7,965 bases of DNA from Candidatus Schekmanbacteria bacterium GWA2_38_11 (GTDB lineage Bacteria > Schekmanbacteria > GWA2-38-11). The stretch lies in contig MGDB01000080.1 of the NCBI GenBank assembly GCA_001790645.1, positions 2,163 through 10,127 on the forward strand, read 5' to 3'. Of this stretch, positions 1-5,740 are shown in pieces (positions within the stretch are counted from its first letter, which is position 1; the number at the start of each line of letters is the position of its first letter). A program made the position numbers and the translations under genes. The notes under the pieces are model-generated. The model saw nothing but the letters and a program-made list of their open reading frames with translations. It had not been told where the DNA came from and did not search any database.

Positions 1-116
1 AGGAAAATATAAATAATATCCTCAAAGAAGCTGTACTAAAAAAACCGGAAGCCCACAACCTTAAAGAGGGTAAATCCTACTCTTTTAAAAGGACTATGTC
101 TGAAATAGGCGGTTAA
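1..116 (+). CDS. moaA: C-terminal end of GTP 3',8-cyclase MoaA (partial)
   Basis: The plus-strand frame starting at base 3 is open for 37 codons to a TAA at 114-116; the 5' part lies outside the window. The visible tail contains KPEAHNL and ends in KRTMSEIGG. From knowledge of the family, MoaA (the radical SAM enzyme that converts GTP to 3',8-cyclo-GTP in molybdenum cofactor synthesis) typically has a KPxxH stretch near its end and finishes in a conserved Gly-Gly that enters the active site. Both are present. The N-terminal CX3CX2C cluster motif cannot be seen, so the call rests on the tail alone. The gene is convergent with ftsZ, with only 21 bases between the two stop codons, and marks the left border of the dcw cluster. 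Confidence 0.7.
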   Translation, partial: ENINNILKEAVLKKPEAHNLKEGKSYSFKRTMSEIGG

Positions 117-132
117 ATATTACCCTCTTTAA
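61..132. repeat. 13-bp perfect inverted repeat flanking the moaA stop codon
   Basis: Bases 61-73 (TTAAAGAGGGTAA) are the exact reverse complement of 120-132, with 46 bases between them. The left arm is inside the moaA coding end and the right arm is in the short moaA/ftsZ gap. The loop is long and neither strand has a T-run right after the stem, so it is a poor intrinsic terminator. It may fold in either convergent transcript. Confidence 0.5.
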
Positions 133-137
133 AAAAC

Positions 138-1304
138 TTAATCCACCCTCCTCCTCAAAAACGCCGGAACCTCTAAATCATTTTCATCATAGACAACAGA
201 TTCTTTCTTCACTTCCTTTGAAGACTGGTTAGCTGACTCTGTAGTCTTTCTCCTTTTGTAAGCAGGTATATCCCTGTTCTCGCTGCGGAACTGATAGACA
301 GTCGCCTCTTTTTCCTCCTTCTTAATCTGGATAATCTTTTTATCTTCTTCATTCCCGAAACCTGTTGCAATTACTGTAACAATTACTTCATCCTCTAACC
401 TCTCATCAATTACAGACCCCAGTATTATCAAAGCTTCCTCATCAACACATTCGTTTATAATTGATGCAGCCTGTGTAATTTCATGGAGTGTAATACTTGG
501 CCCGCCGGTTATATTGATTAAGACTCCCCGCGCTCCTTCAATGGACCCATCTTCTAAGAGAGGACTTGAGATTGCCCTCTGAGCAGCTTCTGATGCACGG
601 TCATCTCCTGTGGCAACGCCTGTACCCATTATAGACCTTCCCATGTTGGCCATAACAGTCTTTACATCAGCAAAGTCCACATTTATATGCCCTGGTTTTA
701 CTATTATATCAGAGATACCCTGGACTGACTGCCTCAGCACATCATCAGCTATCTGGAATGCCTCAAGAAGAGGAATTGTCCTTCCGGCAATATTCAAAAG
801 CCTCTGGTTAGGTATAACAACCAGGCTGTCAACAGCTTTCTTAAGCTCATCAATTCCCTGTTCAGCAAAAAGCGCTCTCCTCTTTCCCTCAAAGGCAAAG
901 GGTTTTGTTACCACTCCCACTGTCAATGCACCGCATTCTTTTGCAATCTGTGCAATTACAGGAGCTGCCCCTGTGCCTGTCCCACCACCCATACCTGCTG
1001 TAATAAACACCATATCAGCCCCGGTACAAACCTCAAGTATCTTAGAGGTATCCTCCTGGGCGGCCTTCCTTCCTACAGACGGGTCAGCACCTGCACCAAG
1101 ACCCTTTGTAACTTTCTCTCCGATCTGGATCTTATGAGGAGCCTGTGATGCCCTGAGTGCCTGTATGTCAGTGTTTATGCTAATAAAATCAACCCCGGAA
1201 AGAGAAGCTTTTATCATCGTGTTCACAGCATTTCCACCACCACCTCCAACCCCGATCACCTTTATCTTTGCATTAAATTTTGTTTCCTCATCAAATTCAA
1301 ACAT
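138..1304 (-). CDS. ftsZ: Cell division protein FtsZ
   Basis: This is the tubulin-like GTPase that polymerises into the cytoplasmic Z-ring and recruits the divisome. At 388 residues it is a normal length for the family. The GTP-binding domain runs from about residue 13 to 200 and includes the glycine-rich N-terminal loop ([10 protein letters not shown], 18-27) and the tubulin signature GGGTGTG at 106-112. The catalytic T7 loop is NVDFADVK at 208-215. A charged linker covers about 320-376, and the protein ends with the conserved C-terminal peptide EVPAFLRRR (378-386), which binds FtsA. The linker also holds a similar motif, DIPAYKRR, at 345-352, which is unusual. The ATG at 1302-1304 follows a strong GGAGG with a 7-base spacer. 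It is the last gene of the cluster and lies 160 bases after ftsA. Confidence 0.98.
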   Translation of the reverse strand: MFEFDEETKFNAKIKVIGVGGGGGNAVNTMIKASLSGVDFISINTDIQALRASQAPHKIQIGEKVTKGLGAGADPSVGRKAAQEDTSKILEVCTGADMVFITAGMGGGTGTGAAPVIAQIAKECGALTVGVVTKPFAFEGKRRALFAEQGIDELKKAVDSLVVIPNQRLLNIAGRTIPLLEAFQIADDVLRQSVQGISDIIVKPGHINVDFADVKTVMANMGRSIMGTGVATGDDRASEAAQRAISSPLLEDGSIEGARGVLINITGGPSITLHEITQAASIINECVDEEALIILGSVIDERLEDEVIVTVIATGFGNEEDKKIIQIKKEEKEATVYQFRSENRDIPAYKRRKTTESANQSSKEVKKESVVYDENDLEVPAFLRRRVD

Positions 1305-1311
1305 GGGTTAA

Positions 1312-1316
1312 CCTCC
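1312..1316 (-). promoter_or_regulatory. Shine-Dalgarno site of ftsZ
   Basis: The minus strand reads GGAGG here, seven bases before the ATG at 1302-1304. It is a strong site and fixes the ftsZ start. Strong, independent initiation fits the need for FtsZ in large excess over FtsA and FtsQ. Confidence 0.85.
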
Positions 1317-1333
1317 AAAAAAAGGTTTAAATT

Positions 1334-1357
1334 AAAAAAATAAAAACTTATTTTTTT
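1334..1357. repeat. AT-only 10-bp hairpin upstream of ftsZ
   Basis: Bases 1334-1343 (AAAAAAATAA) and 1348-1357 (TTATTTTTTT) are exact reverse complements around the 4-base loop AAAC. The stem has no G:C pair, so as RNA it would be weak, and it is not a standard terminator. It lies about 17 bases upstream of the ftsZ ribosome binding site. It might act as an A/U-rich standby site, or as a bend in the DNA. Confidence 0.45.
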
Positions 1358-1439
1358 GATTACAGAGATTAAGAGAGATTGCACAGATTATACTCCTGAC
1401 AAAAAATCTCTATAATCTTTTTTAAAATCTGTGTAATCA
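1357..1439. repeat. Imperfect palindromic intergenic repeat (GATTACAGAGATT type)
   Basis: Left arm 1357-1370 (TGATTACAGAGATT) and right arm 1426-1439 (AATCTGTGTAATCA) are complementary at 13 of 14 positions. Similarity continues inward with a 2-base offset (GATTGCACAGATT against GATTATAGAGATT on the other strand, 10 of 13). The left arm is itself made of four GATT units spaced 9-10 bases apart. This looks like a dispersed palindromic repeat or miniature element inserted between ftsA and ftsZ. A related 11-mer recurs at 7155-7165 in the murG-murC spacer. Confidence 0.6.
1387..1392 (-). promoter_or_regulatory. Possible -10 box of an ftsZ promoter
   Basis: The minus strand reads TATAAT here, about 82 bases upstream of the ftsZ ATG. 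No good TTGACA-like hexamer lies 16-18 bases further upstream, and the box falls inside a palindromic repeat, so it may be chance in AT-rich DNA. An extra promoter before ftsZ would be normal for dcw clusters. Confidence 0.25.
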
Positions 1440-1466
1440 GATGCCTTTTTTATTCCCAAAGGCATC
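1440..1466 (-). repeat. 9-bp stem-loop overlapping the ftsA stop codon
   Basis: Bases 1440-1448 (GATGCCTTT) and 1458-1466 (AAAGGCATC) are exact reverse complements with a 9-base loop. On the mRNA strand the stem begins within the ftsA TGA (1465-1467). Only a short T4 follows it, about ten bases downstream, so it is at best a weak or attenuating terminator. It may also protect the upstream mRNA 3' end. Confidence 0.5.
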
Positions 1467-2700
1467 AAAAAAATTCCTGAATCCATTCCTTCATCCTTTT
1501 AAGAACCTTATTGAAAAGGCGGGTATCCGAGCTGGTACTACCAAAGCCTTTCCCGTTATGGTTTTTAACTGCATAGAGAATCAGACCCACTGCTGTAGAA
1601 TAAAGAGGGCTGCTCACTATATCAACAAGACCCCCAACCCCGCTTGGTGTTCCAAGCCTGACAGGAAGCTCAAATACCTGTTCTCCAACCTCCTGGATTC
1701 CCTCCATAATTGAAGCTCCTCCCGTAATTACAACTCCTGAAGAAATTAAATCCTCTATCCCTGAACGTTTTATTTCCTGATGGATTAGCCTGAATATCTC
1801 CTCAACTCTTGGCTGAATTATCTCGCTTAAAACTTTTCTTGAGAGTATACGTGGCTCTCTTCCGCCCATACTCGTCACTTCTACTGTTTCATTTGCCTTG
1901 ACCAGAGAGGCAAAGGCACATCCGTATTTTCTTTTTATCATCTCAGCTTCTTTGGTCGGGGTTCTAAGGCCCACAGCTATATCATTTGTTACATGGTTTC
2001 CCCCCAATGCTATTACAGAGGTGTGCTTGATGCTGCCCTGATAATATATGGCAAGGTCAGTAGTGCCGCCGCCTACATCAACAAGGGCTACCCCAAGATC
2101 TTTCTCATCAGGTGTTAACACTGCCTCGCTTGATGCTAATTGTTGAAGCACAATATCCTTCACATTAAGGCCTGCACGGTTACAGCTCTTAATTATGTTC
2201 TGTGCTGAAGCAACAGCCCCTGTAACTATATGGACCTTGACTTCAAGCCTTACCCCTGAAATGCCAAGTGGATCTCTTATCCCGTCCTGGTCATCAACAA
2301 TGAATTCCTGTGGCAGAACATGGATCACCTCTCTGTCCAGTGGCATTGCAACAGCCGTTGCAGCATCTATGGCACGCCGAATGTCCTTATTTGTAACCTC
2401 CCCTTCTTTCACCGCCACAACACCATGGCTGTTAAACCCGCGAATATGACCGCCGGCGATTCCTACATAAACTGAGTCAATCTCAATTCCCGCCATCAAT
2501 TCCGCTTCTTCAACAGCCTTCTTTACTGAAGCAACAGTGCTTTCAATGTTTACGACCACTCCTTTTCGCAGTCCTAGGGAAGGATGGGTTCCGATTCCAA
2601 TAATATTTATTTCCCTTGCTTTTGAAATTTCTGCTACCAGAGCGCATATCTTGGTAGTACCGATATCAAGACCTACTACGAATTCCTCTTTTTTGCTCAA
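1465..2700 (-). CDS. ftsA: Cell division protein FtsA
   Basis: FtsA is an actin-fold ATPase that tethers FtsZ filaments to the inner membrane and links them to later divisome proteins. Counting from the preferred start, the phosphate-1 motif GLDIGTTK is at 10-17, the phosphate-2 motif VDVGGGTTD at 207-215 and the adenosine motif ITGGASIMEG at 325-334. The FtsA-specific 1C domain lies between the two phosphate motifs. The last 14 residues (KVLKRMKEWIQEFF) form an amphipathic helix, the usual membrane-targeting sequence. I prefer the TTG at 2698-2700 because AAAGGTGGTGAT sits just upstream with an 8-base spacer and the product then begins MSKKEEFVVGLDIG, as in typical FtsA. The GTG at 2710-2712 would add four residues but lies inside that ribosome binding site. 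Length is 411 residues. Confidence 0.96.
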   Translation of the reverse strand: MSKKEEFVVGLDIGTTKICALVAEISKAREINIIGIGTHPSLGLRKGVVVNIESTVASVKKAVEEAELMAGIEIDSVYVGIAGGHIRGFNSHGVVAVKEGEVTNKDIRRAIDAATAVAMPLDREVIHVLPQEFIVDDQDGIRDPLGISGVRLEVKVHIVTGAVASAQNIIKSCNRAGLNVKDIVLQQLASSEAVLTPDEKDLGVALVDVGGGTTDLAIYYQGSIKHTSVIALGGNHVTNDIAVGLRTPTKEAEMIKRKYGCAFASLVKANETVEVTSMGGREPRILSRKVLSEIIQPRVEEIFRLIHQEIKRSGIEDLISSGVVITGGASIMEGIQEVGEQVFELPVRLGTPSGVGGLVDIVSSPLYSTAVGLILYAVKNHNGKGFGSTSSDTRLFNKVLKRMKEWIQEFF

Positions 2701-2704
2701 GCTA

Positions 2705-2716
2705 ATCACCACCTTT
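2705..2716 (-). promoter_or_regulatory. Shine-Dalgarno site that decides the ftsA start
   Basis: The minus strand reads AAAGGTGGTGAT, one mismatch plus the last base away from the full anti-16S sequence AAAGGAGGTGATC. Its GGTGG core is eight bases before the TTG at 2698-2700. The in-frame GTG codons at 2710-2712 and 2707-2709 are part of this site, so they are unlikely to be starts. Confidence 0.7.
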
Positions 2717-2727
2717 AGTTTTTAAAT

Positions 2728-2760
2728 TTAATTTTGCAGGTTTTTTTTAAAGCTTTTCAT
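2728..2760 (-). CDS. Possible 10-codon leader-like mini-ORF between ftsQ and ftsA
   Basis: The ATG at 2758-2760 overlaps the ftsQ TGA (2757-2759) as ATGA. It is preceded by AAAGGAG (2768-2774) with a 7-base spacer and reads MKSFKKNLQN before a TAA at 2728-2730. The peptide is basic and resembles nothing I recognise. The stop is 27 bases before the ftsA TTG start, so ribosomes terminating here could re-initiate at the ftsA site. It could equally be a degraded gene start. Its reality rests only on the strong ribosome site and the ATGA overlap. Confidence 0.35.
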   Translation of the reverse strand: MKSFKKNLQN

Positions 2761-3620
2761 AAACTGTCTCCTTTATCTTGATCCCCTTTGCCAAGGGGCA
2801 TAACTATAACTCTGTCTCTGAACCTCAGGTCAATATAAGAGACTGGAGGTAGTGTCTGATTTCTGGTATTTTCATAGAGAGCTTTGAGTTTCCTGATCTT
2901 TTCCCCTATCTCTCCAAGACCTAAATAAATCTGCCCTGGTAAATCCTTCAAAGTCAGAATCGGATTAGAGTCATTTCTTACATCCAGAGTCGAAATATTG
3001 GATACGGGAATCAGGCCATTACCCTGAATCTCCTTCAGGATCTCTATCCCTGTTTTGAGATTTGGAAACGGAATCCTGTCCCCTGGTTTTAAAGAAACTT
3101 TCTTCTTAAAGCCTGTCATCACTGGTAATTCTTTTTTTTCTGTTTCGCTGACTATCCTTATTATAACACCTTCTTCATCAACAAGGTTTATTAAATTGTT
3201 AAGCTGAACATAAGCAAATGGTGTACGTTCCTCAACTGTTATGCAAATTCCCTTTGGAAGCTTCCTTCGTAAATCCACCTTCTTTATCCACGGGTTCTTT
3301 GCTATCTTCTGCGCAGTTTCCGGCAGCTTTATTTTAAGGAAATTTTTCTCTTCCACCTCTGATAATCCTATAATCTCTTTCCCCGAAACATTTTTGTTGC
3401 CAATTATTTTGACATTTCTGACTGTCAGGAATTTCTGATCTAACCAGGTATGGGGAGCAAATTTCCAGATGATGAAAGCCACTAAAAAAGCAGAACTCAA
3501 AAATATAATACCGTAGAAAACAGTCTTCCCCTTTATGAGGAGTTCTTTTTTACTCAGCTTCTTTGTTCTCCCTCTCCTCACCCGTTTATTTTTTATTTTT
3601 GATCTCTTATAATCTCTCAT
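2757..3620 (-). CDS. ftsQ: Cell division protein FtsQ/DivIB
   Basis: FtsQ is a bitopic membrane protein of the FtsQLB subcomplex that connects the Z-ring to septal peptidoglycan synthesis. The 287 residues show a very basic cytoplasmic tail (1-31), one membrane helix at about 33-53, a periplasmic POTRA domain at about 64-133 (FLTVRNVKIIGNKNVS to ITVEERTPFAYV), and the FtsQ beta domain ending with YIDLRFRDRVIVMP (262-275). The last 12 residues (LGKGDQDKGDSL) extend past that usual end and are encoded by a small palindrome, so they may derive from a repeat. The ATG at 3618-3620 has AGAGG nine bases upstream, within the end of ddl. The two genes overlap by 14 bases, which implies translational coupling. 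Confidence 0.95.
   Translation of the reverse strand: MRDYKRSKIKNKRVRRGRTKKLSKKELLIKGKTVFYGIIFLSSAFLVAFIIWKFAPHTWLDQKFLTVRNVKIIGNKNVSGKEIIGLSEVEEKNFLKIKLPETAQKIAKNPWIKKVDLRRKLPKGICITVEERTPFAYVQLNNLINLVDEEGVIIRIVSETEKKELPVMTGFKKKVSLKPGDRIPFPNLKTGIEILKEIQGNGLIPVSNISTLDVRNDSNPILTLKDLPGQIYLGLGEIGEKIRKLKALYENTRNQTLPPVSYIDLRFRDRVIVMPLGKGDQDKGDSL
2783..2798. repeat. CCCCTT/AAGGGG hairpin within the 3' end of ftsQ
   Basis: Bases 2783-2788 (CCCCTT) pair with 2793-2798 (AAGGGG) around a 4-base loop. The composition resembles the C-run/G-run hairpins of the element at 4605-4745. It encodes part of the FtsQ tail beyond the conserved domain. Confidence 0.4.
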
Positions 3621-4545
3621 TAAAAGATTCCTCTAATATCATCTCAACAAGCCGGTTAAAATTTATGCCAACCCTTGAAGCAGCCATTGGAAGCAGGCTT
3701 GTTCCCGTCATTCCGGGAATAGTGTTTACTTCAAGAATGTAGGGCTTATTTGCGCTACTTAACCGGAAATCGATCCTTGGCGCACCCTTACATCCCAATG
3801 CCCTGTATGCCTGCAAAGCAATTTTATGAATTTCTTTTGTTGTCTTTGCCGGAATCCGGGCCGGGCATACATATTCAGTCTCACCTTTTGTGTATTTAGC
3901 TTTATAATCATAAAAACCTCTTTTGGGAATCATTTCTACAATTGGAAGAGGCTTGCCGTTTAACATTCCTACTGTAAGATCTCTTCCTTTGATGTACTCT
4001 TCTATGAGGACTCTGCTATCAAGGAAAAGGACTTGAGAAATAGCCTTTTCAAGTTCTTTCCTGTTAAATACAATGTAAACTCCTATAGTGGATCCTCCTG
4101 TGACAGGTTTTACAACAACCGGCAGTTTAAAAGATTGCTCTTTTAGAAACTTTTTAATTCCGGAATTATTTCCTTCATAGACCCAAAACCCTGGTGTAGG
4201 AAGGCTATGATATGAAAATATTTTCTTTGATAAGATTTTATCCATTGCTACTGCACTTGCACATACGCCTGAGCCTGTATAAGGAATTCCCATGATATTT
4301 AAAGCCCCTTGAATTCCACCGTTCTCACCCCATCCTCCGTGAAGAGCGATAAAGGCAATATCTATTTTTAATTTCAAAAATCTTTCAAAAATATCATCTT
4401 TTGCATCTACTCTGATTGCTTTATACCCGAGGTCCCTGAGTGCATTAAAAACAGCTTCACCAGTTTTAAGTGAGATCTCCCTCTCAGGGGAAATCCCGCC
4501 CATCAAAACCCCAACCCACTTTTTCTTCAATGAAGACTTCTGCAT
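3607..4545 (-). CDS. ddl: D-alanine--D-alanine ligase
   Basis: This cytoplasmic ATP-grasp enzyme joins two D-alanines for the peptidoglycan precursor pentapeptide. At 312 residues it matches the DdlB type. The N-terminal domain has GGISPEREISL (16-26) with the substrate-binding glutamate, and ALHGGWGENGGIQG (67-80). The central ATP-grasp domain has KPVTGGSTIGV (146-156) and EEYIKGRDLTVG (182-193). The omega loop FYDYKAKY (211-218) carries the tyrosines typical of true D-Ala-D-Ala ligases and not of the VanA-type D-lactate enzymes. Metal ligands are D259, E272 and N274 (ILEVNTIPGMT, 270-280). The ATG at 4543-4545 has only a weak GGGA nine bases upstream. The gene follows a 224-base spacer containing a repeat element and overlaps ftsQ by 14 bases. 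Confidence 0.97.
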   Translation of the reverse strand: MQKSSLKKKWVGVLMGGISPEREISLKTGEAVFNALRDLGYKAIRVDAKDDIFERFLKLKIDIAFIALHGGWGENGGIQGALNIMGIPYTGSGVCASAVAMDKILSKKIFSYHSLPTPGFWVYEGNNSGIKKFLKEQSFKLPVVVKPVTGGSTIGVYIVFNRKELEKAISQVLFLDSRVLIEEYIKGRDLTVGMLNGKPLPIVEMIPKRGFYDYKAKYTKGETEYVCPARIPAKTTKEIHKIALQAYRALGCKGAPRIDFRLSSANKPYILEVNTIPGMTGTSLLPMAASRVGINFNRLVEMILEESFNERL

Positions 4546-4604
4546 TTTTACTTTTCCCAGTGCTCCACTTCTCAGTCTAACAAAAATATATTCTTGAAAA
4601 TTTC

Positions 4605-4745
4605 AAATCCCCCCTTCCCCCCTTTTCTAAAGGGGGGGAACATTAAATGTTCCCTTTAAAGAAATAGCAAAATTCTCATTCTATTTTTTAAAAAGCATTA
4701 AGATTTAAAACTCCCCCTTTGAAAAAGGGGGATATAGGGGGATTT
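4605..4745. repeat. MITE-like palindromic element with G/C-run termini
   Basis: The left end (4605-4638) begins AAATCCCCCC and contains the hairpin CCCCCCTTT-TCT-AAAGGGGGG (4617-4637). The right end (4711-4745) contains CCCCCTTT-GAA-AAAGGGGG (4713-4731) and ends GGGGGATTT, so the two ends are inverted copies of each other. Next to the left end is another palindrome, GGGAACATT-A-AATGTTCCC (4636-4654). The interior is AT-rich with no open frame. From experience, C-run/G-run palindromes of this kind occur as dispersed repeats in many genomes. No clear target-site duplication is visible at the ends. It fills most of the spacer between the phosphatase gene and ddl. Confidence 0.7.
4707..4731 (-). 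terminator. Possible weak terminator after the phosphatase gene
   Basis: On the minus strand the 8-bp stem CCCCCTTT/AAAGGGGG at 4713-4731 is followed by AG and then TTTT (4707-4710). The T-run is short, so termination would be partial at best. It belongs to the palindromic element and may reduce read-through from murC and the phosphatase gene into ddl. Confidence 0.25.
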
Positions 4746-4769
4746 ATCCCCTCAAAAACCTTATTTAAC

Positions 4770-5738
4770 TCATTTTCCCTCACTAATTACCCTTCCCCTA
4801 TAACATTCACTCTTTTTGAGCTCTTTGAATTTCAAATCTATAAAATCAATAATCTCCCGATGCAGGGCTTTTGAGTTTGCAGCTACAAGGGACTGGATGT
4901 TATCCTCTGCTGAGTTTGTCATTAATGTATCATCTAAGCCTCTGCCATAGGCGTCAGTAATTATGCATCCTGCCTCTTTTGCAATAAGTGATACAGCAGC
5001 AATGTCATAAGGGAAAAGACCCACAACTGCACCTTTACCAGCCTTTAAAAATTCCGGGCGCAGGTGCGGAAATTCCTTGAGCATCCTGTTGCCAATGTCC
5101 ACGAAGGCATCTAACTGACCTCTGAGAATCCTGGTTATGGAATAACATGTACTGGCAAGGGTAAAAACTCCTCCTGCAAGGGAAGATCTGTCTACAAGCT
5201 CACCAAGCAAATCAAAGATAGGCTTAGACGGTCTTCCGGTAATTTCAAGACTCCAGCACAGGCTGTCAAGACTCCGGTTTTTAGAGAAAGAAACTTCCAG
5301 CTCTTTTTCTCCGTCAAAAACCGATGCACCTTTTCCCCTCTCAGCATAAAAGCAAAGATCATCCATAAGGTCCAGAATACATCCTATAAATATGTCCTTA
5401 AGTTTCACAGTTTCCTTATATTTTGCGACTCCGACAGAAACAACACAGGACGGAAAGCCTATCTTTGCCCCTCTGCTTCCGTCAATGGGATCGATAATCA
5501 AAATCTGCTTTGGCAAGCCGGATTTTATCAAACCCTTCTCTTCAGAATAATACGCCAGGTCTGTCCCCCGCTTTGAAATGAATTTTCTTACAACCTCCTC
5601 AGCAACCAGGTCTACCCTAAAAGTCATATCACCGCTCGCCCCTTTGCCAACTACTTCTGTGCAAGGCCCTTTCTCAAGGTAAGGAGTGACCTCCCGCTTA
5701 ATCTCTCTTGCAAGGTCTATTGCAATATTTTCTGGCAT
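4770..5738 (-). CDS. Inositol monophosphatase-family protein
   Basis: This is a member of the metal-dependent FIG/IMPase phosphatase superfamily; the substrate is unknown. The 322 residues carry the family's motifs in order: a helical N-terminus with GASGDMTFRVDLVAEE (33-48), the metal-binding glutamates YYSEEKG (63-69), the core IDPIDGS (82-88, metal ligands D83 and D86), and a late FPYDIAAVSLIAKEAG (242-257) in which D245 is the expected third aspartate. It differs from textbook IMPases: the Thr after DG is Ser, the following residues are RGAKIGFP and not TN-F, and the usual WD is YD. A related DPIDGTRP variant is known to me among archaeal and bacterial relatives. It starts two bases after the murC stop, with AGAGGGG (5749-5755) inside murC, so it is coupled to murC. 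It occupies the place where murB usually lies. Candidate substrates are inositol phosphate, a sugar phosphate or PAP. Confidence 0.85.
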   Translation of the reverse strand: MPENIAIDLAREIKREVTPYLEKGPCTEVVGKGASGDMTFRVDLVAEEVVRKFISKRGTDLAYYSEEKGLIKSGLPKQILIIDPIDGSRGAKIGFPSCVVSVGVAKYKETVKLKDIFIGCILDLMDDLCFYAERGKGASVFDGEKELEVSFSKNRSLDSLCWSLEITGRPSKPIFDLLGELVDRSSLAGGVFTLASTCYSITRILRGQLDAFVDIGNRMLKEFPHLRPEFLKAGKGAVVGLFPYDIAAVSLIAKEAGCIITDAYGRGLDDTLMTNSAEDNIQSLVAANSKALHREIIDFIDLKFKELKKSECYRGRVISEGK

Positions 5739-5740
5739 TC

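Noticed and set aside
61..132. Bidirectional terminator between moaA and ftsZ
   Set aside because: The loop is 46 bases and no T-run follows the stem on either strand.
610..1137. A 175-codon plus-strand open frame opposite ftsZ
   Set aside because: It is antisense to a complete, highly conserved ftsZ; its translation is low-complexity and has no family motif or ribosome site.
1441..1713. Plus-strand open frame opposite the end of ftsA
   Set aside because: It begins in the hairpin after ftsA and overlaps conserved ftsA codons; there is no Shine-Dalgarno and no recognisable domain.
2195..2725. Two short plus-strand open frames opposite ftsA
   Set aside because: Both are shadows of a conserved coding frame.
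3241..3438. Plus-strand open frame opposite ftsQ
   Set aside because: Antisense to the POTRA and membrane region of ftsQ; its hydrophobic look is the complement of that coding sequence.
4605..4745. CRISPR array or tandem regulatory repeats
   Set aside because: There are only two inverted units with no regular spacers; the structure is palindromic and not direct-repeat based.
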